NCBI RefSeq assembly: GCF_000003605.2
Contig: NW_003155737.1
Coordinates: forward strand, 709,246 to 742,886
Reading direction: 5' to 3'
DNA length: 33,641 bases
DNA from: Saccoglossus kowalevskii
Lineage: Eukaryota; Hemichordata; Enteropneusta; Harrimaniidae
Shown: piece by piece, positions 1-12,200 of the stretch
Layout of the letters: every line of letters begins with the position of its first letter
How positions within the stretch are numbered: position 1 is the first letter of the stretch
Program-made: the position numbers and the translations under genes
The notes under the pieces: generated by a model
What the model saw: the letters and a program-made list of their open reading frames with translations, nothing else
Database searches by the model: none
What the model was told of the DNA's origin: nothing

Positions 1-1102
1 CCCCCGGAACCCAGGACGGATCAATATAAACAAAATGTGGGTATCACCAAATTACTAAAATTAGTATAAATACCGTCATGTGTACGTGATAACATGACTG
101 GGTATGTTTTGTTGTCTTGAATTGTTTGTAAAATCTTGGTTTTATGTTACAAATGAAATAACCCTTTAAAATAGCGTAATATTTGGTCCACATTTGTTAA
201 ACACAGTGTAAGAATGCTACACAACAAAATGTCTTGACTGTTGTCTCTAATACACCAGTTATGTGCTATTATATTAAATGTTTTTACGAATTTCTCAAGA
301 ATTATGAATATACTGATAATGATTAACTGTCAAATAGCAGGCAATATCGGAGTACAATCTGACTAAAATTCTAGTTTGGATTTTTTCATTTTTATTTTAA
401 GTTAGGATTTTGTGATTACCAAACAATTTGAAAGAACTGCCAACAAATACATTCAAATAAAATAAAATGTACGAAAAAAATAAATAAAAAAGCACAACCT
501 ATCTCATTCTGGTCAGATTATATCTGGACATGCTAGTACGTGTCAATCCATGTGATCGCGTAAGTCCGTAAATCTTAAAAATGCCGCGTTAACGTTCGTA
601 TTTGGGATTGCAGATTTGGCTGCAGATATCCCGTGTTATACCACACAATTACGACACGCTGTAATTTATCTCTATAAATATGCGACTGAGACATAATAAT
701 AGTATAGTATTTGACTCGCTGAAATTATTAACTACGCAAATGTGTATGCTATTTAACTTGCAAGGACGGTGGTCAGGTTGTCGCGCCACTCAAGTGCGAG
801 ATTTATGTTGATAAACTTTGTTTTTCCAACTTTGATTCCGTAGAGCACAGTTCCTTTATCCCGTCTGATAGAGGGACTATGCTTAGAGTAATTCGATTCG
901 TTCCAATCATACTAGGAATTTCCTAAGTAGACCATAGTAGTGATACTTTTATGTATGTATGCATTGATCAGCGATCTAAGTCATTATTGATGTATTTGGA
1001 CCCATATCTCCTGCATATGTGACGTAACGACCACTGCCGTCACATATAATATACCGGTATTGTAGGATATACAGTGAATTACATTTTAAGCATGAAGCAA
1101 AC

Positions 1103-1192
1103 TTAAAGGGCGGTGGTATTTTGCACGCGTTGTATACGTCGCTATGAGTCCCATATCGAACACAACGCGGCGCGACGACCACCGCCCTTTAA
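1103..1192 (+). mobile_element. MITE family copy 1 (90 bp, internally deleted)
   Basis: Bounded by TTAAAGGGCGGTGGT and ACCACCGCCCTTTAA. The inner part (CACGCGTTGTATACGTCGCT and onward) is the same as copy 3 at 23965-24097, but about 43 bp next to the left end are missing. TTAA is present at both ends. Confidence 0.85.
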
Positions 1193-1691
1193 AAACGTTT
1201 ATCTGAATAATGTACTGTCTATTGGACTACACAGACTTTCATAAACATGCGAAAGTCAAGTCATCGTTTTTTTTAAATGTACATGTTTTCGATGATCGAA
1301 AATACTACATGTCTTCCCAGGCATTATTTAAATTGAGTGAAACAGCATCCGAAAAACTTATTTGGTCACCCTGTGTATTTATCTGTCCAGCCTTTGAATC
1401 TTATCCAAATGGAGTTTAGCCTTTGAACCATACACAAGTTAAACATTATTGTATATAAACATATTTTTATTGCGGTGTATCGTATTCTTTGACACGTTAC
1501 GACTCGTTGATGACATGGACAAATATAATCAAATATAAACATGTCGCGAGTTCACTACTGTATCATACTTCATTGAATGGCGTAACTAACATCAAGTAAA
1601 AAAAACCCAGCCCATTTCAGAATCTACAAATGCATGAATGATGCGAAGACAGGGAAAAGTTGACACCATACCAAAACCATGCCTTGGCTCG

Positions 1692-1715
1692 TGACGTCAC
1701 TAATATATGACGTCA
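1692..1715. promoter_or_regulatory. Paired CRE palindromes
   Basis: Two perfect TGACGTCA sites at 1692-1699 and 1708-1715, 16 bp apart, with further ACGTC halves just after. This is the CREB/ATF consensus. They lie about 1.7 kb 3' of PLPP-A; the regulated gene, if any, is not visible. Confidence 0.45.
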
Positions 1716-3386
1716 TTTCAATCTACGTCCATTTACGTCGTCTGTGCGAAGCGGGTTGGTTGGTTTCAGGTGTATATACGTCATACATATAAACTAGTCT
1801 AAAATGGTGGGGATGTAGACCGCTGTACGATACCAGGCATTCCATGAAACGATCTTTATACTGGCAAGCATGTAATACATAATACAAAGGTCGTGGTTCA
1901 GAGAGTCGGAATAATTACTAGCAGTGGGCGAGGGATAATACTGTGCACTCACATACAAAACGGGTCGAGTCGAGTGGTTTTAATCAGTTTTGTTTGCCTT
2001 TTCAACCCCATCCCTTTGACATGGGTTTCAATGGTTCCATCAATTGAACAGTGTAGCACTGTAGCAACACATACCACCGAATTGAATTGTCGCCAACGGG
2101 GACCACGGACAATTCAAAATTACTGACAGTTTCTGTTTATTTTTAAAATAAATGGCTGCAGATTGTAATCTATCGTCACGTGGTTATCGACCTCAGCCCC
2201 ATGCTGTCTCAACTGGCGACTTCTGACAAGTGAGCCAGCTGGGCTGTCAGTGTGTTGAAACATTTGAAACTATTAAAACAGCCAATTGATGTATTGTTAC
2301 AACACATCGAGTCGTGTTTTTTTTTTATCTCTTCTTACCTGTTATCACGAATATGACGATGTCGATGACCACGTTATAGATTCTAATATCACGTGCCATC
2401 CTGTTCAGAACACAACGGTGTTACCAGGCTGACAAAATGGAAATCACATCAACTGCACCATCGGAACACCGTATTTTTATTTCCCGGGCACATTACCAGT
2501 CCACACAAGCCATGGATACACCCTACAAACAGAGCACTGTACCGGTCACTGTGCTTGTTCTACATATATCAAAATTGTCAAATGTTGTGTCAATACGACA
2601 GTGCTGTATAAATGTCCGTTAACCGTGTTGTTGTCTGATTATACGGCAATTAGTCATCAGCCGGTGACACGGGCAGCGGAGGTATGTGGAGTTAATATTT
2701 CACCTTGGTTTAACCCACAGTCCAGCTTTTCAAATCTATATCTGATCATTCCTCGTTGTACAATGAGGGCGCTGTTTTAATTTCGCCACATATTTCCATT
2801 TGAAGCTACTTGCCCTGTTTTTTTTCAAACCCTTACAAATAGGTTTCTGAATTTCTATTATTACCCCCCCCCCCATGAGAGTAAGAATACCACAAGTACG
2901 GTTACATGATTACATAAGCGACAACAATTTCAATGGAATTTTAATGGAAAAAAATATAGCCTAAACTGACACATCCAGTCGAAAAAAACTACAAGGTAAG
3001 CAGACCACTGTTCCTATGACGACCAGGAGACTACCGCCCTCTATGTTTAGGAATAGGTAACCAATGTAGAAAGATAATATTGGCGATTAAGTCGTGAACT
3101 ACCACAGCCGTCACAATCATTCTATTAAAATTATTTTCATTTACTATAAATATGACAATAAAATCTGACGATGAAAACATCGAATACAATTAATATTAAG
3201 TATAAGTCTATCTGGTAAACAACTTGGATCACACATCATAACTGTGTTAGTTGTTCAACAACCATATATATATGTCTGTATTTACTTTTTACATTCGTCA
3301 ATTGGAGGAGATCGACTACGTAGGCACCGAGGCGCGTAACAAGTCGCGTGAACCTGCCATGACGTCTGACTGTTCGTGTTTCAAGT

Positions 3387-3530
3387 TCACATTGTGTATT
3401 CGTTCCACGCAGGTACCGTTGATCGGTTACTAACAACATAGTTGTACATCTCAACACTAGTATCTTGCTTCTTGTCTTCAAACTCGATGCCGGTGGACTT
3501 TTTCCCAAACAATGAACTGACATGATATGC
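3387..3530 (-). CDS. PLPP-A exon 6 (C-terminal tail)
   Basis: 144 nt including the TGA stop (3389-3387), behind acceptor TTACTTTATAG. It encodes AYHVSSLFGKKSTG, an acidic stretch, then VEMYNYVVSNR, ending NEYTM. It was identified because it aligns with the last exon of PLPP-B (SLFG and VEMNNYVVTNR), which confirms both C-termini. The tail is predicted to be cytosolic. Confidence 0.88.
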   Translation of the reverse strand, partial: AYHVSSLFGKKSTGIEFEDKKQDTSVEMYNYVVSNRSTVPAWNEYTM

Positions 3531-6500
3531 CTATAAAGTAATATATGCAAGTTAATATTGTTTTCTACTCACAGTGATGGATTCGAGATTAGTTACATCC
3601 GGGCTACGTTGAGATAAATATAATGAATATACGCAAAAGTGCATTGACGCTGCAGGTCGGCGTGACGACACAACGCGCAAAAGTGGTGTTATGGTGGCCA
3701 TTATGGATTTATGCAAATTACGAAAAATACCTAGGCGTGACACCATGACATCATGCATGATTTTACAAGTCCATGATCTTAGAGACCAGAATCCATCAAA
3801 ACATGTTATATAGACCCCAAGACCTGGTTGCCATGAGTAAACTGAGGACTGGACTTATTTTAAAATATTTAAGATGTCGTTAACTATTGTGAACAATTTA
3901 CCATCAGTATTGCTATGCCGACACCGAGTACAGCGCCCCCAATGACGTCACCCAGACTGTGGTAGAAGTCGTACACCCTAGACAGTGAGATAAATGTAGC
4001 CACCAAGAGACAGACAATTTGTAACAAGGTTTTCAGTAACCTGGAACCCCTCCAGATTAGTCGAGCTTCAATGTATATCTAGACAAAAAAACACACAAGA
4101 AACCTGAGTTACTAAATATGTGTAATATAATAGGGTACGTCGTTTGACATATGTTATTGCATTCATAACATGTAAACACGTGATCTAGTTGTAATAATAA
4201 TAGTGGTGAATAATTTGTGTTAATTTAAAATCAATTACACTTACTAGAACCAATAACTGATCGTCACTAGACAGACCATGTGACAGTATAATTATGATGG
4301 ATTAGGAACACAGCTATACACAAAATAAGTTGTTGTACTTGAATCTACATCATGAATGTCATGTATAATATGAAAACAAAATATGTGTTTGGTGGACCAA
4401 TGATGGTCTACGAATTGTGAGACCGCAAAGAGATTTCCACAAAACGCAAAAAATGACTGCCACCAGTTTAATTAAAACATAAAAGTTATGGTGGAAACAA
4501 ATCTCTTGGATCGGTATTCGTTCAAACAAACACTAGCAAGAAAGCCACACGATACATACACAGGATCATAAGAAAAATGCAATTCCGGATTTACTTATAC
4601 GTACAGGTTATTCGAAGCGCATGTGCATTAAACAAAATTTAACGTCTTAAAAATAATTTAGATTTTCCAAATTGCATTTTAAAACTACATGAATACAACA
4701 CTCTAGTATGGTCGACACATCGTGACTGACTTACCACAATGAACGTTAGACAGTAGAAAGATGTTGACGCATGGCCCGATGGGAACGATTGCCTGAGAAA
4801 ACGAGAAAAACTGAATTATATGACCAGTATTCTACACAGCCATGACAGTGAGCGCCTTAATTTTTTCCCGACAAATCTTGATGAATGCTAATTTTGCTCC
4901 AAATGTACATTGGCTACATTGATCAATAGCTTTGAAAAAAATGGTAAAAATTGTGCAATAGTATTTTGTGAAAAATGAAAAAAGTTGACAGGGGCGTTGT
5001 ACATGCCGGTACACAACGTCGTAAAACTCTTATGTGTATTCAAATAGTTGCAGTACGCATGGTGACATGTCAATATGACTCAATATGACTCTCGAGAAGA
5101 CAATATCAGGGAGAATTTACCCACAAACATATGACAAATTTGAACTTTGATGTGCAAATAGAAATAGACACTTAACATACCACTGGCGCAATAAGCGCAA
5201 ATACAGGACATAAATTTAGGGCCCATTTTTGGCGAAAAAAATAAAATTATTGATTTATCCCACGAAGTATCACTAAGAAAATTGATTCCCTTGTTTGTGA
5301 CTTGATATTTTTAACAATTACAAATCTAAACGCATAATTATTTCTGTAAGCATAATTGCTGATCATTTCATGCTGTTCGGCTTACGCAAAAACAGGAAGC
5401 ATGTGGAAACACATTGTCTTCTACCTACCTTGCATCTTCAGCTTCAGCTGAATCTCCGAGACACGTGAAATCGAGGATCAGTCCGTCTGTACAATTTATC
5501 TTTGAAAAATCCGGCTGGCAGAGTGCCATGAAATTCGGTCGAAGTTTTCCCACCATCTTCTTGGTAAGTAGTACGAATATAAAGCTCATGCCTGCCCCAA
5601 ATACGTAGAGGCCTATCATCTGGTATATGTTGGATACAATCGGATGAATTTGGAATGACCACGAGCCGCATCGCAGACGTGAGAGGGCGTGCTTCTTTTT
5701 ATGTAGAAAATAATATAGCAGTTCACCTATGACAAACTGATATAGAAATGGAATCTTCATTTATTTTGTAATATTATAGAAGATGAAATGCTGATTGTAT
5801 TATTCTGCACAGTACAATAGAGTTGTAAAACTGTCATGACGTCTTTAACTATGCACGTGCTGAGAAGGGTGTAGCGGAGTAGCGTTGTCGAACCATAAAA
5901 AGAGCTCTATGGTTGGAAAGAAAGGACGCACGTCCATCACCACAAATGTATAGGACTGACAAGAGATGTTGGCAATTGATCGTATTTTTAAAATACATGT
6001 AACATTAAGCCACTCGTCAGATGTCGCGGGACCACTCAATCCTAGTTTAAGATATCCCACAATAACACTATTCGGTAACATTAACTGGTCCACTACCATG
6101 GAGATGATATCAGGTACAACAAGTATATTCGAAAAACTTACAAAAATAATGATTGCAAAAGTTCCAATTAATACGTATAATTCGGGAACAGTTTGGTTGT
6201 ACTTGGGGTGTTGGATGCTGGCGTCGTCACATGTGAAGCCTCGATGTCGGGTCGGAAGAAGATCCAGATTTAAATAATACGGTACGAGAAACGACGCTTC
6301 TGCAAAATAGAACAAAAAAAGAACAAAAGTAGAATCTTTTCATGTCAAATTCCTTATTTACAAATATTTATTTACAGGTAAGTGTATACGTAAAAGGGTG
6401 TAAATAATTATCGTTCAAAGTAACACCTACAGTAGGTTGTGTGGTCATTCAGTATTTGGAATATAGCAAACTTATCAAATTTTGTTTTATTGAAGGCCGA

Positions 6501-8340
6501 CCAATGATCAAAACATCGACGTTGTAAACAGATTTACATTTCAGCAATCACTTGCTAGAGGGCGCTATTCACAGGAGCGGAGTTTCTGGAACTTGAGAAA
6601 CTCCAAATCATATATGACATAATAAGTACAAACAGACAGATTACATACTAATCTGCATGTCAAGAGAAGTTTAATAAAAAATAACAAAATAAATTTCAAT
6701 AAAAAGAGGGGATGATGTTCTATGAATACTAGTATTTCATACTTGTCCGGGTGCCATAAAACACACTCAAATATAAAAATGGGGTCAGCCAAAAAATGAT
6801 TGTTGTAAACTTTTCTCTCACATTTACATGTGAACAAATTACCACAGAAAACATTATTGAATTAACTAATTGATTGATTGATTAATTGAGTGAGTTGTGA
6901 ATTTATTTTTATTTGTTTATCTGGGATAGGAAAAAATGATGGGGCTGTTATATGGTAGCATCGTTCTCCCTAATGGTCACGTTATATGCAGTCGGTTAGC
7001 GGACACAATCTTGTTTATTTTGGCAATGAATCGAACCGAATTTAATGAATTACACTGTACCATAAATACAACACCAAAATAAATACACCATATGACTGAA
7101 CACATTACATAGATTGAATTCAAATTACATTTCTAGTTTTGTAGAGATTATATTTAAAGGGCGGTAATCGTCGTGCCGCGTCCTTTTTGATATGGGACTC
7201 ATAGCGACGTATACAACGCGTGTAAAATACATTGTTTATTTACATGAAATTCAAACACGCGCTGCGCGACGACCACCGCGCTTTAATTGAAAATTGGTCA
7301 AAGTTAATTTAATTTCAACTAAATTTCATAATTAAAAAAAAATAATAATTCGAGTATTATTTCAGAGTTTATTGTTCTGACTTTCAGCCAGCGAGCCAGC
7401 CACTGAAATTAAGATTACAAAAAAAATATCCGGAACTGAATTGCCTAGCAAAAGTGTGTTTGCATCGCGTGTACCAAGTTAATCAATAGAGCGAATGTAA
7501 ACGAGTGTTTTTTTCTATTAATACGACTAAGACAACTCAGGTATTAGTATATATTTAGGCAGAATTTACCTATGTAATCTGAGTATAAGAGCGAGGTCTA
7601 TTCTGTTTACCTTCAAGTGAAAGTAATGTATGAATTGATTTGCGTAACCCCAGGGTCACTTTTGTACAACAAAAGAAACCTAAACAGCGTGTTTGTTTAA
7701 GGGCAAAACGTTTGGTTTCTGCCGCTACTCGTGATATCCATGCATGGCTTACCAAACGCTATTGCTGACCCAGCCATGGGCGCCGTGATTGTCGGAGCAA
7801 GGTCGTGCGTATATATTTGCGTACGTTCTCATGCAGATAATAACCACATATATGCACCGCGTATTTCCGGTCAAATGGTGAGAATGTAACTTAATTAACA
7901 CATACATTGGTCATTCAAGTTGGCTGGATCACGGTTACTTAAACCGTGGTTGGATTCAGTGACGACCAATGGCGAGCTTATCCCGGGGGCTTCCAAGTAG
8001 TTGGCTCACTGAGCACGGGGCGCGGAAAACCGAAAGAACACACCGACTAACTAACGAGCGAATCTATTGGACTAGTCCCAGCTAAACTCACTCTTGTCGA
8101 ACATTTAGATTGAACGTATGAATAGGTCGGAAACACAAAGGTGAGTTTTTCGCGGTAAACGTCACGGCTACACTAATGCGGCGACAATGAGTTCCCATGC
8201 GGTACACGGCGATACGCAGCCAGAAAACGAAATGCTAGTTAAAACAACTTGAAAGACAACAATTTTGACTTACCGACTATTAGAAATATGAAAATATCTA
8301 GAAACACGGTAAAAACCGGAACGTCTTTCCCTTCCGCCAT
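3387..8340 (-). CDS. PLPP-A: lipid phosphate phosphatase (PAP2 family), complete six-exon gene
   Basis: The six exons (8340-8274, 6299-6142, 5736-5429, 4792-4735, 4078-3902, 3530-3387) join in frame to 912 nt, or 303 residues, the usual length for animal PLPP1/2/3-type enzymes. The family dephosphorylates phosphatidate, lysophosphatidate and sphingosine-1-phosphate on the outer or lumenal membrane face. Motif 1 is KKMVGKLRP (residues 134-142), motif 2 is PSGH (182-185), and motif 3 is SRVYDFYHSLGD (230-241), with Arg231, His237 and Asp241 present. Six hydrophobic stretches surround them. An N-C-T sequon at 156 lies in the loop after motif 1, where family members are glycosylated. The start codon is preceded by an in-frame stop and has A at -3 and G at +4. 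The catalytic set is complete, so an active enzyme is inferred; the exact vertebrate orthologue (PLPP1, 2 or 3) is not resolved. Confidence 0.93.
3902..4078 (-). CDS. PLPP-A exon 5 (motif 3)
   Basis: 177 nt (59 codons, phase 0/0) behind acceptor TTTTTGTCTAG, with donor GTAAAT. It starts IYIEARLIWRG and contains SRVYDFYHSLGDVIGGAVLG: motif 3 with its phosphate-binding Arg, nucleophile His and supporting Asp, running into TM6. If the weak donor were skipped, translation would stop six codons later. Confidence 0.93.
4426..4509. repeat. Short inverted repeat in PLPP-A intron 4
   Basis: CAAAGAGATTTCCAC at the left and GTGGAAACAAATCTCTTGG at the right are complementary apart from a 4-base bulge and one mismatch, with a loop of about 50 bp. 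Confidence 0.5.
4735..4792 (-). CDS. PLPP-A exon 4 (motif 2, PSGH)
   Basis: 58-nt exon between acceptor TTTTCTCAG and donor GTAAGT. It encodes QSFPSGHASTSFYCLTFIV after a split Arg codon. PSGH is PAP2 motif 2; by family knowledge its His acts in leaving-group protonation. The exon is too short to stand out as an ORF and was found by motif and splice sites. Confidence 0.93.
5429..5736 (-). CDS. PLPP-A exon 3 (motif 1)
   Basis: 308 nt behind the acceptor TTTCTATATCAG, with donor GTAGGT, phase 0 in and phase 2 out. It encodes TM2-TM3, the phosphatase motif KKMVGKLRP and the loop CQPDFSKINCTDG with a glycosylation sequon. Length and phases equal those of PLPP-B exon 3, and the two align without gaps. 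Confidence 0.95.
6142..6299 (-). CDS. PLPP-A exon 2
   Basis: 158 nt behind the acceptor TATTTTGCAG and ending at GTAAGT. It completes TM1 and carries the conserved extracellular loop HRGFTCDDASIQHP, a typical PLPP signature before TM2. It enters in phase 1 and leaves in phase 0. The frame happens to stay open about 100 codons into the following intron. Confidence 0.9.
7154..7286 (-). mobile_element. MITE family copy 2 (133 bp), in PLPP-A intron 1
   Basis: Reverse orientation relative to the other two copies. It runs from TTAAAGGGCGGTAATCGTCG to GCGCGACGACCACCGCGCTT, then TAA. It is collinear over its whole length with the reverse complement of 23965-24097. Confidence 0.87.
8274..8340 (-). 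CDS. PLPP-A exon 1
   Basis: 67 nt with start codon at 8340-8338, encoding MAEGKDVPVFTVFLDIFIFL and the first part of TM1. It ends at a GTAAGT donor (8273-8268) in phase 1. An in-frame TAA lies shortly upstream, and the context AACATGG supports this start. Confidence 0.88.
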
Positions 8341-9280
8341 GTTGGGACAATTCTGGTTTTACGTATCCAAATGTCTACAATGCGTCTTCCTTGACTTGTG
8401 TATGGATTCAATCGCAGCGGAAGCCCAATGCGGGTAGCAATAATACACGCCCTCATTTGCATTACACTGCTCTGATCCTCAAACAAAATCAAAACAATAA
8501 AGACACGTTGCATGTTAAAAGGAGGCAGGAACAGATGCGTAAATGGACGATCATAGCTTACAAACATTTTTTTTTACAGAGATGCAGGTTCTCTTAGACA
8601 ATGTTTTGTGAAGTCTTCACGTTTCCATGCCAACACCAACTCTACGATGTTGATTTCAGCAAAGTTCTTCACAACCAAAAAGTGTTGAAAAGTCTTTAGC
8701 GACATCTACGTGACACCTCTGAATGCAAAGTGAGCATCGGGGAAAATAGGTATACAAAGAACACTCGTGTAACCATGGTTACGTACCTTCGCAAATAGAA
8801 TGCTTATTGTCATGTCACATGTTATAATATGACCATATATATCATATCTCATTAATTCACAAATGCCTAAATGTTTAATAATGTTTTATTTGCATACGAA
8901 CATACCATGTTTAGTATTGTTGTACGTTGATGAATACATTGAATAAGTTTGATAAAAACAATGACATTCTCTAATACGTATGTGCGCTGGTTTTTAGCAC
9001 GTATAAATACATTATTGCACATGCGTATTAGTGTTTATTTTTCATTTAAAGAATACTGTTGTGTGTCTTGCAAAAACATCATTTTAGTTTATGACAAATC
9101 ATATTTCGATTTAGTTCGCATCATGGAGTCTCGACGTCAATATTAAAACATACATTTTCGTACATATTGAGTCTTTTAGAAACCAATAAATAAACACATT
9201 TATTCTGTACGAGTTTTCATCGAAACGTTTTTTTTTTTTCAAACATCAACCGGAAAGTGCAATTACGTTTTACTGAATCT
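8341..9280. other. PLPP-A upstream region
   Basis: Expected to hold the 5' UTR and promoter of PLPP-A. Octamers lie at 8455 and 8888. No TATA box is evident at a suitable place. A T run precedes the minisatellite at about 9229. Confidence 0.6.
8455..8462 (-). promoter_or_regulatory. Octamer ATGCAAAT upstream of PLPP-A
   Basis: The POU-factor octamer lies 115 bp upstream of the PLPP-A start codon, reading ATGCAAAT on the coding strand. A second copy lies at 8888-8895. PLPP-B has the same octamer at a similar distance. Confidence 0.4.
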
Positions 9281-12200
9281 GGAATCCAATATAATTATGT
9301 AACGTGACACATACCAGTATTCTGTCTGGAATCCCATATAATTATGTAACGTGACACGTACCAGTATTCTGTCTAAAATCCCATATAATTATGTAACGTG
9401 ACACACACACCAGTATTCTGCATGGAATCCCATATAATTATGTAACGTGACACACACACAACAGTTATTTGTATGAAATCCCATATAATTATGTAACGTG
9501 ACACACACACATCAGTATTCTATATGGAATCCCATATCATTATGTAACATGACACACACACCACTATCCTGTATGGAATCCCACATATAATTATGTAACG
9601 TGGCACACACACCAGTAATCTGTATGGAATCCTATACAATTTTGTAACATGACACACATACCAGTGTTCTGTATCGAATCCCATATAATTATGTAACGTG
9701 ACATACACATGTATCCTGTCTGCAATCCCATATAATTATGTTACGTGACACACACTAGTATTCTGTATGGAACCCCATATAATTATGTAATGTGTCACAC
9801 GAAAGTATCACGTATGGAATCCCACATATAATTATGTAACGTGACACACAAAAGTATTGTGTATGGAATCTCATATAATTGTGTAACGTAACACACGAAA
9901 GTATCCTGCATGGAATCCCATATAATTATGTAACGTGGCACACACACCAGTATTCTGTCTGGAATCCCGTATAATTATGTAACGTGACACACGAAAGTAT
10001 CCTGTATGGAATCCCACATATAATTATGTAACGTGACACACAAAAATATTCTGTATGGAACTCCATATAATTATGTAATGTGACACATACCAGTATTCTG
10101 TCTGGAATTCCATGTAATTATGTAACGTGACACACAAAAGTATCTTATATGGAATCCCATATAATTATGTAACGTGACACACAAACGTATTCTGTATGGA
10201 ATCCCATATAATTATGTAACGTGACACACGAAACTATCCTGTATGGAATCCCACATATAATTATGTAACGTGACACACAAAAGTATTCTGTATGGAATCC
10301 CATATAATTATGTAAAGTGACACACACAAGTATCCTGTCTGGAATCCTATATAATTATGTAACGTGACACACGAAACTATCCTGTATGGAATCCCATATA
10401 ATTATGTAACGTCACACACACAAGTATCCTGTCTGGAATCCCATATAATTATGTGAAGTGACACACACAAGTATCCTGTATGGAATCCCACGTATAATTA
10501 TGTAACGTGACACACACTAGTATTCTGTACGGAATCCCATATAATTATGTAACGTGACACACACTAGTATTCTGTATGGAATCCCATATAATTATGTAAC
10601 GTGACACACACTAGTATCCTGTCTGGAATCCTATATAATTATGTAACGTGACACACACTAGTATTCTGTATGGAATCCTATATAATTATGTAACGTGACA
10701 CACACAAGTATTCTGTATGGAATCCCATATAATTATGTAACGTGACACACGAAAGTATCCTGTCTGGAATCCTATATAATTAAGTAACGTGACACATACC
10801 AATATTCTGTCTGGAATCCCATATAATTATGTAAAGTGACACACACAAGTATCCTGTCTGGAATCCCATATAATTAGGTAACGTGACACACAGTAGTATT
10901 CTGTATGGAATCCCATATAATTATGTAACGTGACACACAAAAGTATTCTGTATGGAATCCCATATAATTATGTAACGTGACACACAAAAGTATTCTGTAT
11001 GGAATCCTCTATAATTATGTAACGTGACACACACTAGTATTCTGTATGGAATCACATATAATTATGTAACGTGACACACACTAGTATCCTGTCTGGAATC
11101 CGATATAATTATGTAACGTGACACATACCAATATTCTGTCTGGAATCCCATATAATTATGTAAAGTGACACACACTAGTATCCTGTCTGGAATCCCATAT
11201 AATTATGTAACGTGACACACACTAGTATTCTGTATGGAATCCCACATATAATTATGTAACGTGACACACACAAGTATCCTGTCTGGAATCCCATATAATT
11301 ATGTCAAGTGACACACACAAGTATCCTGTCTGGAATCCCATATAATTATGTAACGTGACACACACAAGTATCCTGTCTGGAATCCCATATAATTATGTAA
11401 CGTGACACACATACCAGTGTCCTGTCTGGAATCCCATATAATTATCTAACGTTACACACGAAACTATCCTGTATGGAATCCCACATATAATTATGTAACG
11501 TGACACACAAAAGTATTCTGTATGGAATTCCATATAATTTTGTAACGTGATACATACAAGTATCCTGTCTGGAATCCCATATAATTATGTAACGTGACAC
11601 ACCAGTATTCTGTATGGAATCCCATAGAATTATGTATCGTCACACACACAAGTATCCTGTCGGGAATCCCATATAATTATGTAACGTGACACACAAAAGT
11701 ATTCTGTATGGAATTCCATATAATTTTGTAACGTGATACATACAAGTATCCTGTCTGGAATCCCATATAATTATGTAACGTGACACACCAGTATTCTGTA
11801 TGGAATCCCATATAATTATGTAACGTGACACACACAAGTATCCTGTCGGGAATCCCATATAATTATGTAACGTGACATACACAAGCATCTTATCTGGGAT
11901 CTCATATAATTATGTAAGGTGACACACACAAGAATCCTGTATAGAATCCCATATAATTATGTAAAGTGACATGCACAAGTATCCTGCATGGAATCCCATG
12001 TAATTATGTAACATGACACACACAAACATTCTTTCTAGAATCCCATATAATTATGTAACGTAACACATACCAGTATTCTGTATGGAATCCCATATAATTA
12101 TGTAATGTGACACACAAAAGTATTCTGTATGGAATTCCATATAATTTTGTAACGTGACCCACACAAGTATCCTGTCTGGAATCCCATATAATTATGTAAT

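Larger units (their letters stand above)
1..3386. other. Non-coding region 3' of PLPP-A
   Basis: No exon, RNA gene or long ORF can be supported here. It holds MITE copy 1, the paired CREs and an 11-base C run at 2864-2874. The short ORFs on both strands lack any recognisable domain. The 3' UTR of PLPP-A must begin at 3386, but I see no convincing AATAAA close to the stop. Confidence 0.7.

Noticed and set aside
3236-3550. 104-codon minus-strand ORF over PLPP-A exon 6
   Set aside because: It is in a different frame from the true tail. The correct frame gives VEMYNYVVSNR and a TGA at 3387, matching PLPP-B.
3950-3965. TGACGTCA in PLPP-A exon 5 as a CRE
   Set aside because: It encodes the conserved residues GDVIG of motif 3, so coding constraint explains it.
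5414-6277. Plus-strand ORFs opposite PLPP-A exons 2 and 3
   Set aside because: They are antisense shadows of real exons; the minus strand has the PAP2 motifs and splice sites.
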